The notes under the pieces were generated by a model that searched no databases, was not told where the DNA came from, and worked only from the letters and a program-made list of their open reading frames with translations. Positions 9,113 through 17,989 of a stretch of 46,495 nt of DNA are shown in pieces; position 1 is the stretch's first letter; the number at the start of each line of letters is the position of its first letter. The position numbers and the translations under genes are program-made. This DNA is from CAYFJO01 sp964343305. GTDB lineage: Bacteria > Planctomycetota > Planctomycetia > Pirellulales > Pirellulaceae. The stretch lies in NCBI GenBank assembly GCA_964343305.1, contig CAYFJO010000033.1:1-46495 (forward strand), given 5' to 3'.

Positions 9113-10498
9113 ATGAAACACTCAACATGGATTGGATGGTGTTTCATTGCGGCAACGTGCGCGCCCGTTGCACCTCAGTCATCGTCGGCCCAAGAAGAAC
9201 TGATCGAACTTATCGTCGGCTTCTTGGCCGACGAAGACAAAGAGGTGCGAGCGCTCGCGTATGAACAGATCCGCACGGAAGCCGAAGGCGAGATGGCCAC
9301 GAAGGCATTCGCCGCTCAGTTGCCGAAGTTGTCGGCCGATGCGCAAGTCGGACTGCTCAGCGCATTGGCCGACCGAGGCGACAGGGCCGCTGGCCCCGCC
9401 GTCATCGAACTGGTCGACAAGTCGCAGGACGCGCCGGTCAAACTCGCCGCGATCCAAGCAACGGGACGTCTCGGCAAGCCCGATGATCATCCGTTGCTGG
9501 TGAAGATATTGGGCGATGGCTCAGAACAAGAACAGTCCGCCGCTCGCGACGCGCTCGTCAAGCTCGGCGATAAGTCGGTGTCCAAAGCGATCGCGGAAGA
9601 ACTCGGTTCGTTGTCAACGGATGTTCAAGTCGCCTTGCTGGATATCCTCACCACGCGCCGAGCGATCAACGCGATTCCCGAGATGCTCAGATCGGCCACG
9701 GGCGACAACGTGGTCGTCCGAGGTGCGGCGATGAAGGCACTCGCTCAGCTTGCAAGTTCAGAACACGTGGCTGGCATGATCGATGCAGTTTTGAAAGCCG
9801 AGCGAGGCCGCGAGCGTGCATATGCGGAGATCGCGGTGGCAACCGTTTGCGGCCGGATTGAGGATGTCGACAAGCGGGCCGAACCCGTATTGACTGCCAG
9901 AAAACAACTCGGACGCGCCGAGCAGCTTGCTCTGTTGTCTTTGGTTGGACGCGTCGGCGGAGCGCCCGCGTTGAGAGTTGTCGAGGCGGCAATCGCGCAC
10001 GACGATCCATCGATTCGGGAGCTCGGCTTGCGAGCGCTGTTCAACTGGCCGGACGCGTCCATCGAAGCTCGTCTGCTCGAACTGGCTCGTGTCGAAAAAC
10101 GGCCGGATCATCGACGCATGGCTTTGCGAACGCTCATCCGTGTGGCTACGGTGACGGATGATCGAACGGATCAACATCGATTAGACATCCTTCGCACCGC
10201 GATCGTAATGTCGCAATCCGGCGACGATCGCAAGTTCGTGTTGCAACGGGCGCAAGGAATTCGCACAGTCGCATCACTGCGTTTCGTGCTGCCGTTTCTC
10301 GAACAACCGAAGTTTGCAGAGACCGCCTGTTTAACCGTCGTCGAACTGGCGCACCATCGCAAGTTACGCGAACCCAACAAAGCCGAGTTCGACAAGGTGC
10401 TCGACAAGGTGATCGCGACGAGTCAAGACGAGGTCGTCAAAGATCGAGCGCAGCGCTACAAGAAAGATCAAACCTGGGTCCGCCCTGGGGCCGAATAA
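9113..10498 (+). CDS. Secreted HEAT-repeat protein
   Basis: The 461-residue protein starts with a signal peptide (MKHSTWIGWCFIAATCAPVAP..., cleavage near SSAQ). Tandem HEAT repeats fill almost all of the rest; recurring elements are AAGPAVIELVDKSQDAPVKLAAIQATGRLG and HPLLVKILGDGSEQEQSAARDALVKLG. The likely role is a periplasmic scaffold. It starts nine bases after the preceding HEAT gene and is probably co-translated with it. Its stop codon is separated by a single base from the stop of the oppositely oriented oxidoreductase gene. In planctomycetes such HEAT proteins often accompany exported oxidoreductases and sugar-binding proteins, but a specific partner cannot be named. Confidence 0.75.
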   Translation: MKHSTWIGWCFIAATCAPVAPQSSSAQEELIELIVGFLADEDKEVRALAYEQIRTEAEGEMATKAFAAQLPKLSADAQVGLLSALADRGDRAAGPAVIELVDKSQDAPVKLAAIQATGRLGKPDDHPLLVKILGDGSEQEQSAARDALVKLGDKSVSKAIAEELGSLSTDVQVALLDILTTRRAINAIPEMLRSATGDNVVVRGAAMKALAQLASSEHVAGMIDAVLKAERGRERAYAEIAVATVCGRIEDVDKRAEPVLTARKQLGRAEQLALLSLVGRVGGAPALRVVEAAIAHDDPSIRELGLRALFNWPDASIEARLLELARVEKRPDHRRMALRTLIRVATVTDDRTDQHRLDILRTAIVMSQSGDDRKFVLQRAQGIRTVASLRFVLPFLEQPKFAETACLTVVELAHHRKLREPNKAEFDKVLDKVIATSQDEVVKDRAQRYKKDQTWVRPGAE

Positions 10499-10499
10499 A

Positions 10500-11468
10500 T
10501 CACAAAACCTGCCGGCGCAATTCGTCGAGCACTTTCATGTTGTCAATGGAATCTTCTTTTGTGATCCAAGGCGCATCGCCATCCTGGACGATTCGAGCAA
10601 ACGCTTCGGCTTCCAATGCATAGGGCTCGATCGGATTGGGAATGGACTTCGTTTCACGCTCAGGCGGTGTTCGCAAATCGCCGCGGACAATTTCAAACGT
10701 CCCGTCGCTGAACCACGGGAAGTCGATTTTGATATACCCATCGCTGCCGCCGATGAACGTCGTGCGTTCGTTGCTAACGCTCATTCCACACGTAAAAGTA
10801 CTCAACACTTCGCCACCGAAACTCATCGTTCCCGCCGCCCAGTCGTCGACGCCCGACTCGTATCGATGAACCACCGCGTGGACTTCGGTTGGTTCGCGGC
10901 CAACGATCGCGCGTGTGAAGTTGATGCAATAACAACCGATATCCATTAACGACCCGCCCGCCAAGTCGGCTTGATATCGAACGTCGTCCGATGAAGGCGG
11001 GCGGTTGAAAGTGAAATTGGAACGAATCAATTTGACCTGGCCAATCGCTTGATTACGGACCAATTCGAGGACCTCCTTAATAACCGGCTGGCAGCGATAC
11101 ATGAACGCCTCGACCAGTACTCGGCCGGTTTGTTGGGCGACGGCGAACATTTCTTCGGCCTCAACTGCACTGGCACCGATCGGTTTTTCGCACAAAACGT
11201 GCTTGCCTGCCTGGAGAGTCCGAATGGACCACTGGTGATGCAGCGAGTTGGGCAGTGAAATGTAAACTGCGTCGATGTCGGGATGCTCTAACAATGCTTC
11301 GTAGGAACAAGGCTGACAGTTGAATTCGTCAGCGAACGTTCCCGCGTTTGCGTCCGTGCGTGAACCGGCAGCGATCAATTGGCCACGCTCGGTCTGTGGC
11401 AGTTGCGCGGCGAATTTGTGAGCGATGTTGCCCGTTCCCAGGATGCCCCAACGTAATGACTCGCTCAT
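10500..11468 (-). CDS. Gfo/Idh/MocA family oxidoreductase (cytoplasmic)
   Basis: This is a soluble NAD(P)-dependent dehydrogenase of 322 residues. The nucleotide-binding motif is GILGTGNIAHKFA at the N-terminus. DAVYISLPNSLHHQW and KHVLCEKPIGASAVEAEEMF carry the conserved EKP lysine. SLMDIGCYCINFTRAIVGREP is the usual catalytic-domain entry. The overall look is close to the trans-1,2-dihydrobenzene-1,2-diol/glucose-fructose oxidoreductase subgroup. The ATG at 11468 has GAGGGAAC upstream as Shine-Dalgarno sequence, so the longer ORF from 11576 is not used. It has no export signal, in contrast to the Tat-exported family member at 7131. Its substrate is not predictable. Confidence 0.88.
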   Translation of the reverse strand: MSESLRWGILGTGNIAHKFAAQLPQTERGQLIAAGSRTDANAGTFADEFNCQPCSYEALLEHPDIDAVYISLPNSLHHQWSIRTLQAGKHVLCEKPIGASAVEAEEMFAVAQQTGRVLVEAFMYRCQPVIKEVLELVRNQAIGQVKLIRSNFTFNRPPSSDDVRYQADLAGGSLMDIGCYCINFTRAIVGREPTEVHAVVHRYESGVDDWAAGTMSFGGEVLSTFTCGMSVSNERTTFIGGSDGYIKIDFPWFSDGTFEIVRGDLRTPPERETKSIPNPIEPYALEAEAFARIVQDGDAPWITKEDSIDNMKVLDELRRQVL

Positions 11469-11577
11469 GATTGTTCCCTCGAAAGACGAAATTATAGCCG
11501 CGGAACTTCTGGTGCGAAGGCTTCGAACGACTGCTAAACAAGCCCGCAGTATCGCACGTCGCAGTGCCGCAGCCAAT

Positions 11578-11604
11578 GTAGGACGGATTAGAAATCCGTC
11601 CTAC
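11578..11604. repeat. Perfect 12-bp-stem palindrome (family B)
   Basis: GTAGGACGGATT, a 3-base loop, then its exact reverse complement AATCCGTCCTAC. It lies between the oxidoreductase start and the end of the debranching-enzyme gene. A degenerate relative starts at 38766. There is no T-run after it on either strand, so a classical terminator is unlikely. Confidence 0.8.
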
Positions 11605-11634
11605 TGAAATGTCTGCCGGGAGACAAGGAATTGC

Positions 11635-13695
11635 TTAACTGGATGCGACATAGCAACGAAGAGAATGCGGTGTGAGCGTCAAGCGACCGTTAGCCGGCAG
11701 CGCGGGGCCGATCAATTCAGGGAATATGTCTTTGGGGCTTTTTGCCGAAGTGTCGATGAACAATTGCCAACCGGAAGTTTTCAAGTCGCCACGAATAATG
11801 AAGTCACGACGGGAACTGGTTGAATTGAACAACAACAGTATGTCGGACGCGGGCGGGCCGTCTTTGGGGGCTCGGATCAATGCGGTCAACGCGAGGTTGC
11901 CGCCTTCCCAATCGATGTCGCTCTTTTGGTCGGGACTGTACCAACAGACATCGGCAGGCTTGCCATTGCCAATTCCGTTGAGAAACTCCTTACGGCGCAC
12001 GGTTGGTTGTTTGCGGCGGAAATCAATCAGTGCACTGCTAAACCGCACAAGGTCAGCGTTCTCTTCGACCAACGTCCAGTCAAACCACGAGATCTTGGTA
12101 TCTTGGCACCAAGGGTTGTTGTTGCCGCGCTGCGTTCGACGGCATTCGTCGCCGGCCACTAACATCGGAACGCCTTGGCTGAGCATCAGTGTGGTCAGCA
12201 TGTTTTTGATTTGGCGGAGCCGAACCGTGTTGATGGCCGTCGAATCGGTGGGTCCTTCGACGCCGTGGTTGTAGCTGAGGTTGTGATTCTCGCCGTCGCG
12301 GTTGCCTTCGCCGTTGGCTTCGTTGTGTTTGTGGGAGTAGCTGACAAGATCGTTTAGCGTGAACCCATCGTGTGCAGTGATGAAGTTGATGCTGCAGTAG
12401 GGATGCCGTCCACTTTTCTCGTACAAGTCGCTGGAGCCGGCGAGCCTAGTGGTCAAATCGCCAAGCGAACCTTCGTCACCGCGCCAGAATTTTCGTACGT
12501 CGTCGCGATAGCGGCCGTTCCATTCGGCCCAGCGCCAGTCGCCGAACGAGCCGACCTGATAGGCACCCGCCGCGTCCCAAGCTTCCGCGATGATTTTTGT
12601 ATCCGCCAACATCGGATCTTCGGCGATCATTTCGACGATCGGCGGGTTAGGCAGCATCTCGCCGTTGCGATCGCGGCTCAAGATCGATGCCAAGTCAAAG
12701 CGGAAGCCATCCACGTGATAGTTATGAACCCAATGTCTCAGGCATTGGAAGATCATTTCACGAACAATCGGATGATTTCCGTTGACGGTGTTGCCACAGC
12801 CCGAGTAGTTCTTGTAGAGGCTGCCGCCGTTTTCCAGCATATAGTAAACGCGGTTTTCTAAGCCTTTGAAGCTAAGCACTGGGCCAAGTTCGTTGCCCTC
12901 GCAGGTGTGATTGAACACCACGTCGAGGATCACCTCGATGCCGGCCTGGTGCAATGCCTTGACCATCTCTTTGAATTCGTTCACCTGCGATCCAGGCTCG
13001 GCGCCAACTGCGTATCCCCGATGTGGTGAGAAAAATGCCATGGGGTCGTAGCCCCAATAGTTGTGTCGTTCGGGCAATGTGCCATCGACAGCACGGATCG
13101 GAAACTCATGCACCGGCATCAGCTCGACCGCCGTCACGCCCAGCGATTGCAAGTAGGGAATTTTTTCAATGACGCCAAGGTATGTGCCGGGGTGTTCGAC
13201 GCCGCTGGTCGGACTCTGCGTGAATCCGCGTACGTGCATTTCGTAAACAATCGTCTCCGATAGCTCATGGCGAATGTGCCGGTCACCTTCCCAGTCATAA
13301 ACGTCATCGCAAACCACGCATTTGGGCGGACGCAGCACATTGCCGTGAAGTGGTTGGAAGTCGCCGGCCAGAGCCTTGGCATATGGATCGATCAATCGGG
13401 CTCGACCGTCAAACCAATCGCCTTGTTGCGGATCGAACGGACCGTCGGCTTGGAGATGATAGAGTTGTCCCGTGTTGATGCCCGGAACAAACATGCTCCA
13501 AACATTGCCCCAGCGGTCGGTGTCGTTGTCAAACGAAATAATTTCCGCGGGATCAGGATCGTCCACCGAGTTGTACAACAACAACCGCATTGCCGTCGCC
13601 GAACGACTGAACACCACGAATTGAACGCCACCGTCGTGGACGATCGCGCCGTAGGGCAAGGGGTGAGTCAGTTGTAGTTCAGGATGGAATCGCAT
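11635..13695 (-). CDS. glgX: Glycogen debranching enzyme GlgX (isoamylase type)
   Basis: This 686-residue enzyme of glycoside hydrolase family 13 hydrolyses alpha-1,6 branch points of glycogen. An N-terminal CBM48-like domain is followed by the catalytic barrel. Counting from the ATG at 13701, DVVFNH is at 250-255, GFRFD has the nucleophile at Asp326, AEAWD has the acid/base at Glu363, and TAHD is at 432-435. The family signatures NYWGYDP and AGDECRRTQRGNNNPWCQD are present. Two ATGs two codons apart (13701, 13695) are possible starts. Length and domain order match GlgX/TreX proteins. The gene stands alone; no glycogen synthase or phosphorylase is nearby. Confidence 0.93.
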   Translation of the reverse strand: MRFHPELQLTHPLPYGAIVHDGGVQFVVFSRSATAMRLLLYNSVDDPDPAEIISFDNDTDRWGNVWSMFVPGINTGQLYHLQADGPFDPQQGDWFDGRARLIDPYAKALAGDFQPLHGNVLRPPKCVVCDDVYDWEGDRHIRHELSETIVYEMHVRGFTQSPTSGVEHPGTYLGVIEKIPYLQSLGVTAVELMPVHEFPIRAVDGTLPERHNYWGYDPMAFFSPHRGYAVGAEPGSQVNEFKEMVKALHQAGIEVILDVVFNHTCEGNELGPVLSFKGLENRVYYMLENGGSLYKNYSGCGNTVNGNHPIVREMIFQCLRHWVHNYHVDGFRFDLASILSRDRNGEMLPNPPIVEMIAEDPMLADTKIIAEAWDAAGAYQVGSFGDWRWAEWNGRYRDDVRKFWRGDEGSLGDLTTRLAGSSDLYEKSGRHPYCSINFITAHDGFTLNDLVSYSHKHNEANGEGNRDGENHNLSYNHGVEGPTDSTAINTVRLRQIKNMLTTLMLSQGVPMLVAGDECRRTQRGNNNPWCQDTKISWFDWTLVEENADLVRFSSALIDFRRKQPTVRRKEFLNGIGNGKPADVCWYSPDQKSDIDWEGGNLALTALIRAPKDGPPASDILLLFNSTSSRRDFIIRGDLKTSGWQLFIDTSAKSPKDIFPELIGPALPANGRLTLTPHSLRCYVASS

Positions 13696-14113
13696 GAGCA
13701 TATTCTAACCTCGCAGCATTCGTTGTGGTCATTTCAAAGTTGTGTATTGAAATCTACCACTCGGCTACGAGATGCCCCGTTATCACATGGTCAAATGATG
13801 CAAAATCGCCCGGCAGGTTGAACTGTTGCAGCGCCTGGCGAAGAGTCGGCGATGAGCGAAGGTTTAACGGCCATATCACCAATTTGACATTCGCCAAGTT
13901 CGAACGGGTGTCGCGGTGCGTTGACAATCGCGAGCATCGGCACATAGAATTTCATCGTTGCAATTTACCGTAGTGGAATTCGCCAGAATTCCCTTTCAGA
14001 GGGAAGGAACTCTGGCGAGCTCCACTACGGCAGGTAAGAACTCATCTGCCGCTCGCTTTACCGAAACCGCAAAGGGAAAAGTGGCGACGAGTCGCCGCAC
14101 TCCATAGGGTTGT
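13696..14113. other. 418-base intergenic region with palindromes
   Basis: No convincing gene is seen here. The region holds the 63-base hairpin at 13968-14030 and a GGCGAC-GA-GTCGCC palindrome at 14083-14096. A 54-codon frame on the minus strand (13955 to 13791) has no Shine-Dalgarno sequence and no recognisable motif. The promoters for glgX (minus) and purM (plus) must lie here, but I see no clear hexamer pair. Confidence 0.5.
13968..14030. repeat. 63-base imperfect hairpin (family C)
   Basis: The left arm begins CCGTAGTGGAATTCGCCAGA and the right arm ends TCTGGCGAGCTCCACTACGG. Over the first 24 bases the arms differ at three positions, and each is a G-U wobble if transcribed from the minus strand. 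Preserved pairing despite sequence change suggests that the RNA or cruciform structure matters. It lies upstream of purM. Confidence 0.75.
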
Positions 14114-15178
14114 ATGACCAGCGCCACATATAAAGATGCCGGAGTCGACTTGGACGTTTATCGCGAGTCGATGTCACGGCTGCCGCGATTGATGCATCGG
14201 ACGTTTACTCCGCGAGTGATGAAACTGGACGGTGGTTTCGCGGGGCTGTTTCGGCTGGACTTTGCGAATCGGTTGTTTGCGCGAAATTATGACGATCCGG
14301 TCTTGGTCGCTGGCACGGATGGTGTCGGCACGAAGTTAAAGGTCGCAAACCTGACAGGGATTCACAACACGGTCGGCATCGATCTGGTAGCGATGTGTGT
14401 CAACGACATCATTTGTTGTGGTGCCGAACCGCTGTTCTTTCTCGACTACATTGCCATGTCGAAAGACGATCCGGAAATTCTCGAACAACTTGTGGAAGGA
14501 ATTAGCGCTGGTTGCCTGGACGCGGATTGCGCGTTGCTTGGCGGCGAGACGGCAATCATGCCGGGCATCTACGCTTCAGGCGATTACGACATGGCCGGTT
14601 TTTGTGTTGGGGTTGTCGAACAGAAGCACGTCATCGACGGCAAGGCGATCGCGCCGGATGATGTGGTGCTGGGCTTGGCATCCAACGGGCTGCACTCCAA
14701 CGGTTATAGTTTGGTAAGAAAGGTCATTTTCGAAGACGCAGGACACTCGGTCAACGACCACATCGACGAACTAGGCGAAACGGTTGGTGAGGTGATCATC
14801 AAGCCGACGCGGATTTATGCCCAGACGATGAAGAACATTCTGGGGCACTACAAAGTCAAAAACGTTGTCCACGGCGTCGCGCATATCACCGGCGGCGGGT
14901 TGGAAGAAAACATCGAACGTATCCTTCCGGACAACACACAAGTCGTGATTCAACGGAATTCATATTCGGCTCCTCCGGTGTTTGGATGGCTGCAAGAGTT
15001 GGGCGGGATCAATGTTGAAGAAATGGACCGCGTGTTCAACATGGGCATCGGACTGGCGCTGATTGTTAGCGCCTACTACGCCGATCCGATCCGCCGTATG
15101 ATTGCGAGTTCTGGCATTGATTGTTGGGAAATCGGAAAAGTTGCGGAAGGCGAACGTGGCGTTCAAATTGCTGAATAA
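14114..15178 (+). CDS. purM: Phosphoribosylformylglycinamidine cyclo-ligase (AIR synthetase)
   Basis: This enzyme of de novo purine synthesis converts FGAM to AIR using ATP. The 354-residue length fits the family. Recognised segments are the start MTSATYKDAGVD, VLVAGTDGVGTKLKVA, the VAMCVNDIICCGAEPLFFLDY motif, CALLGGETAIMPG, GLASNGLHSNGYSLVRK, and HITGGGLEENIERILP. All are characteristic of PurM. It is cytoplasmic. The gene runs convergently with the dsbD-like gene, with only eight bases between the two stop codons. No other purine genes are in the window. Confidence 0.95.
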   Translation: MTSATYKDAGVDLDVYRESMSRLPRLMHRTFTPRVMKLDGGFAGLFRLDFANRLFARNYDDPVLVAGTDGVGTKLKVANLTGIHNTVGIDLVAMCVNDIICCGAEPLFFLDYIAMSKDDPEILEQLVEGISAGCLDADCALLGGETAIMPGIYASGDYDMAGFCVGVVEQKHVIDGKAIAPDDVVLGLASNGLHSNGYSLVRKVIFEDAGHSVNDHIDELGETVGEVIIKPTRIYAQTMKNILGHYKVKNVVHGVAHITGGGLEENIERILPDNTQVVIQRNSYSAPPVFGWLQELGGINVEEMDRVFNMGIGLALIVSAYYADPIRRMIASSGIDCWEIGKVAEGERGVQIAE

Positions 15179-15186
15179 CGTTTCGT

Positions 15187-17793
15187 TCAACGAGCAGAGT
15201 CAGAGATCTTCATTGCGGTGCTTTCCGCTGAATCCAATGCGTCTATCTCTTTCGAAGGACCCGCTTCTCGCAGCGCAGTGATGACAAACTTCTTGGTGAT
15301 CAAACCATCGAATGTCTTTACCGATTTCTCTGACGCATCGCCTGGATAAATCGCGTAAAACGGTATTGCGCCTCCTTCGTTGCCCAATTCTTTCATCAAA
15401 GCCTTGATTGCGTCCGGCGCAAACGGTCTGTTTGCACGAATTGCCACAACACCCAATTCTTCGACAACTTCTTTCGTTTCCGGTTGATTTAGAACGTACC
15501 GTTCATTCATGCGGCAAGTCAGTCACGAAGGTGCTGTAAAGTCGACGAAAACAGTTTTTCCTTCCGATAGATATTTGTCGAGTAACTTTCGGTTGAATGG
15601 AATCCAGTTCAGTTCATTCGAATCAGGGTCACTTGCGAGTTGAAGTTCACTCACGTCGACTCCGCTCTCAACCAATGCATTATTGATTTCCTCACGCGTG
15701 CCAGCTTCGGCAATTTCGAGTAGCGAATCGCTCAACACCGGAATCCGAATTCCAAATGGCCAACCGAAGGAGATAAAACCGATGAACGTTGCGAATGCGG
15801 CACCTTGCAGCCATGCTCGAACTTGCTTTGACCAAGGCTCATACAATGGAACAAGTCCAACCCACCAAAGTGACGCCCATAGACCCATCATAAAGCCGAC
15901 CAAAGGTAAAAGGTAATAACTCCTTGCGAAAAATGTCATCAGCAGAACGACGGTACCCATTAAGACAAAGCCCATAATGTGCTTAAACGTGTTCATCCAT
16001 TCGCCCGGTTTAGGCAGCAGTTTGACCATGTTGGGGAAGACGCCTACGACGAGATAAGGGAATGCCATCCCAAGGCCGACGAACGCGTACGCCGAAAAGG
16101 CGATAACGGCCGGCTGCTGAACTGCCCATGCTAACGCGGGAACGAGCAATGGGCCTGCACAAGGTGTCGCTAGGATCGTTGTTAAAATGCCCTGGAAAAA
16201 GGCACCGGAAAGACCTTCTGATTCCGCAAGCTCTGATATTTTTCCGCTGGAAGCAAACCCTGGAACGGGAATCTCCCAAACACCAAGAAAACTCAATGCA
16301 AAGGCGAACACGATCGCGGCGAGAAAAATTGTAAACTCCGGTCGATCAAACTGTTCGCCCCAACCAAGTCGCATAAACACCGCGACACAAGCTAACACGA
16401 GAAACACCGACATGAGTCCAGCCACATACGCCATGTTGAGCGTGAATACGCGTCGCTGGTTCTCACCGGCTTGCTTAATGAATGACATCAACTTGAGGCC
16501 GATCACGGGCAACACGCATGGCATAATGTTCAAAATGAGCCCGGCAAGAAAAGCCATCGGCAACACTGTCGTCAACGAGAGTTGTGGTTTCCTGTGGGGC
16601 TTTCGCCCTTGTCCGCTCGGTTCGCTGTTGTTCCCGGCCTGATCTCCGTTGGGTTCGGTCGCTGCAATATCTGCATCGGCCCATTGCATCTTTTTTGCGT
16701 CGGATTCGGCTTTTCGGTAGGAACTGAATTTGGCAAAGGCAAGTGGGACGGGCTCTGATCCTGTTTCACTGCCCACGCTAATTTTTGCCGAGAACGATGC
16801 AGCCTTTGGCAAATCACAGGACAATGCCTCACACGCCTGATATCCGATGACTCCTTCGATATCGTAATCGCCGGGTTTGGTGTCTTTTGGCACGGTGACT
16901 CTCATGGTCCAACTCACCCTGCCTTCGTGGTAATAAAGAACCGGCTCTTCTTCCAACTCGCCTTCCGACTCGATCGGTTTCTCCGACGCTACTGGGAGTT
17001 GAACAGGCCAGCCATTCGCGCCAGTCATGGCGAACACCGTGGGACGCGAGATGCGCTTTGGATTGGTTTCCTTATGCACGAAGGAATACACATGCCAAGT
17101 GTCGTCGGCCTCGGCGGACACGACCACATCAAACGAATCGCTTGGAGCCACGACACTAGGATGCACTCGCCCACTCAACTGCGTGTGAGATTGATCGGCT
17201 CGATAAGTTTCGCCGATCGGAGCGCTTGAGGCGGATGTCAAGTAACCCGCAAACTCGGCCTCGACAGTTTCCTCAACATTAATGCAAACTTGCAAGCATG
17301 CCTGGCCACTGTATTGGACCTTAATCGTTAACTCTTCGGGATCGACACTGTCGGCCAGTTGAATAGGTGCCGTCCAGGTGACTTGGCCTTCATGCTCTTC
17401 GATCGGAACCGTGAAAAACTCGCTGATCTTGATGTTGGCAGCGGGTGACGCAGTGAAGTTCCCGGTTACAGAAAAATCATCGGTCTGATCAACCTTCAAT
17501 TGAGAAGCGATCGGTCCACCGGGTTCTTGTGTAATTGAATAGATGTGCCATCCGTCTTTGATCGTTGCAACGACAGATAACACACCATCGCGGCTGTCCT
17601 TGTTGAGCTTGAATTCGGCTGCGATCTTGACTTCGCCACCGCCACCTGCCGCCGCCAATCCGCCGCCAATCCCTTCAAAATCCAGCTTCGGCAAACCACC
17701 GCCTAGCGGCGGAGGGTCTTGAGCGGCTGTGGTAGACACAATGGCGATTAGGCCGAAAAAAAGAAGCATTACTGCTGTGAGCGAGCGATTCAT
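15187..17793 (-). CDS. DsbD-type thiol:disulfide reductase, predicted selenoprotein (UGA at 15523-15525)
   Basis: This predicted inner-membrane electron carrier moves reducing power from cytoplasmic thioredoxin to periplasmic proteins. Read through one in-frame UGA it has 868 residues: a signal peptide; two periplasmic DsbD-alpha-like domains (about 53-184 with Cys166/Cys170, and 205-340 with Cys321/Cys326); an eight-helix core from about 408 with the redox cysteines in MPCVLP (Cys426) and ATPCAGP (Cys545); and a C-terminal thioredoxin domain. In that domain VFVDFTA is followed by P-S-UGA-L-T-C-R-M-N-E-R. The UGA occupies the first cysteine of CxxC, giving U757-x-x-C760. Without readthrough the protein ends at residue 756 and loses its thioredoxin active site. 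The downstream 111 codons remain fully DsbD-like. A nonsense mutation or sequencing error is the alternative. Confidence 0.85.
15492..15504 (-). promoter_or_regulatory. Candidate bacterial SECIS hairpin
   Basis: In the mRNA, GAACG-GUA-CGUUC forms a perfect 5-bp stem with a 3-nt loop that starts with GU. It begins 18 nt after the UGA, and the loop G is preceded by 23 nt counted from the UGA. Known bacterial SECIS elements lie directly downstream of the Sec codon with a G or GU at the start of a small apical loop. The stem is short, and a competing UGCCG/CGGUA pairing exists. Confidence 0.45.
15523..15525 (-). other. In-frame UGA, predicted selenocysteine codon
   Basis: The codons around it read GCA CCT TCG TGA CTG ACT TGC CGC ATG on the coding strand, so A-P-S-[UGA]-L-T-C-R-M. 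The frame is the same on both sides; no shift is needed. DsbD thioredoxin domains normally have A-D/S-W-C-L/V-x-C here, which aligns the UGA with the resolving-attack cysteine. Confidence 0.75.
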
Positions 17794-17989
17794 GACGAAT
17801 TGGATCCTTGGCCGCAGAGGTCAGTTGCTGCAAGTGATTATCGTGAAAGACGTTAATTCTATCGACGGCAATACCTATGGGCAACGTCGAACGAATCAGG
17901 TCACATAGGGAGATTATCGAACGGTTTGCTTAAGAAATCGGTGACTTTTCGCACAATAACTGAATTTCAATTGAATGGGGAAACAGGGA

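Noticed and set aside
13791..13955. 54-codon minus-strand frame in the glgX-purM gap (MKFYVPMLAIVN...)
   Set aside because: It has no ribosome-binding site, no recognisable motif and overlapping frames of equal quality. It could be a gene remnant but cannot be supported.
15187..15510. Separate 107-residue protein of unknown function starting at ATG 15510
   Set aside because: It is in frame with, and completes the thioredoxin domain of, the dsbD-like gene after the UGA. The ATG is the Met of the conserved C-R-M-N-E segment.
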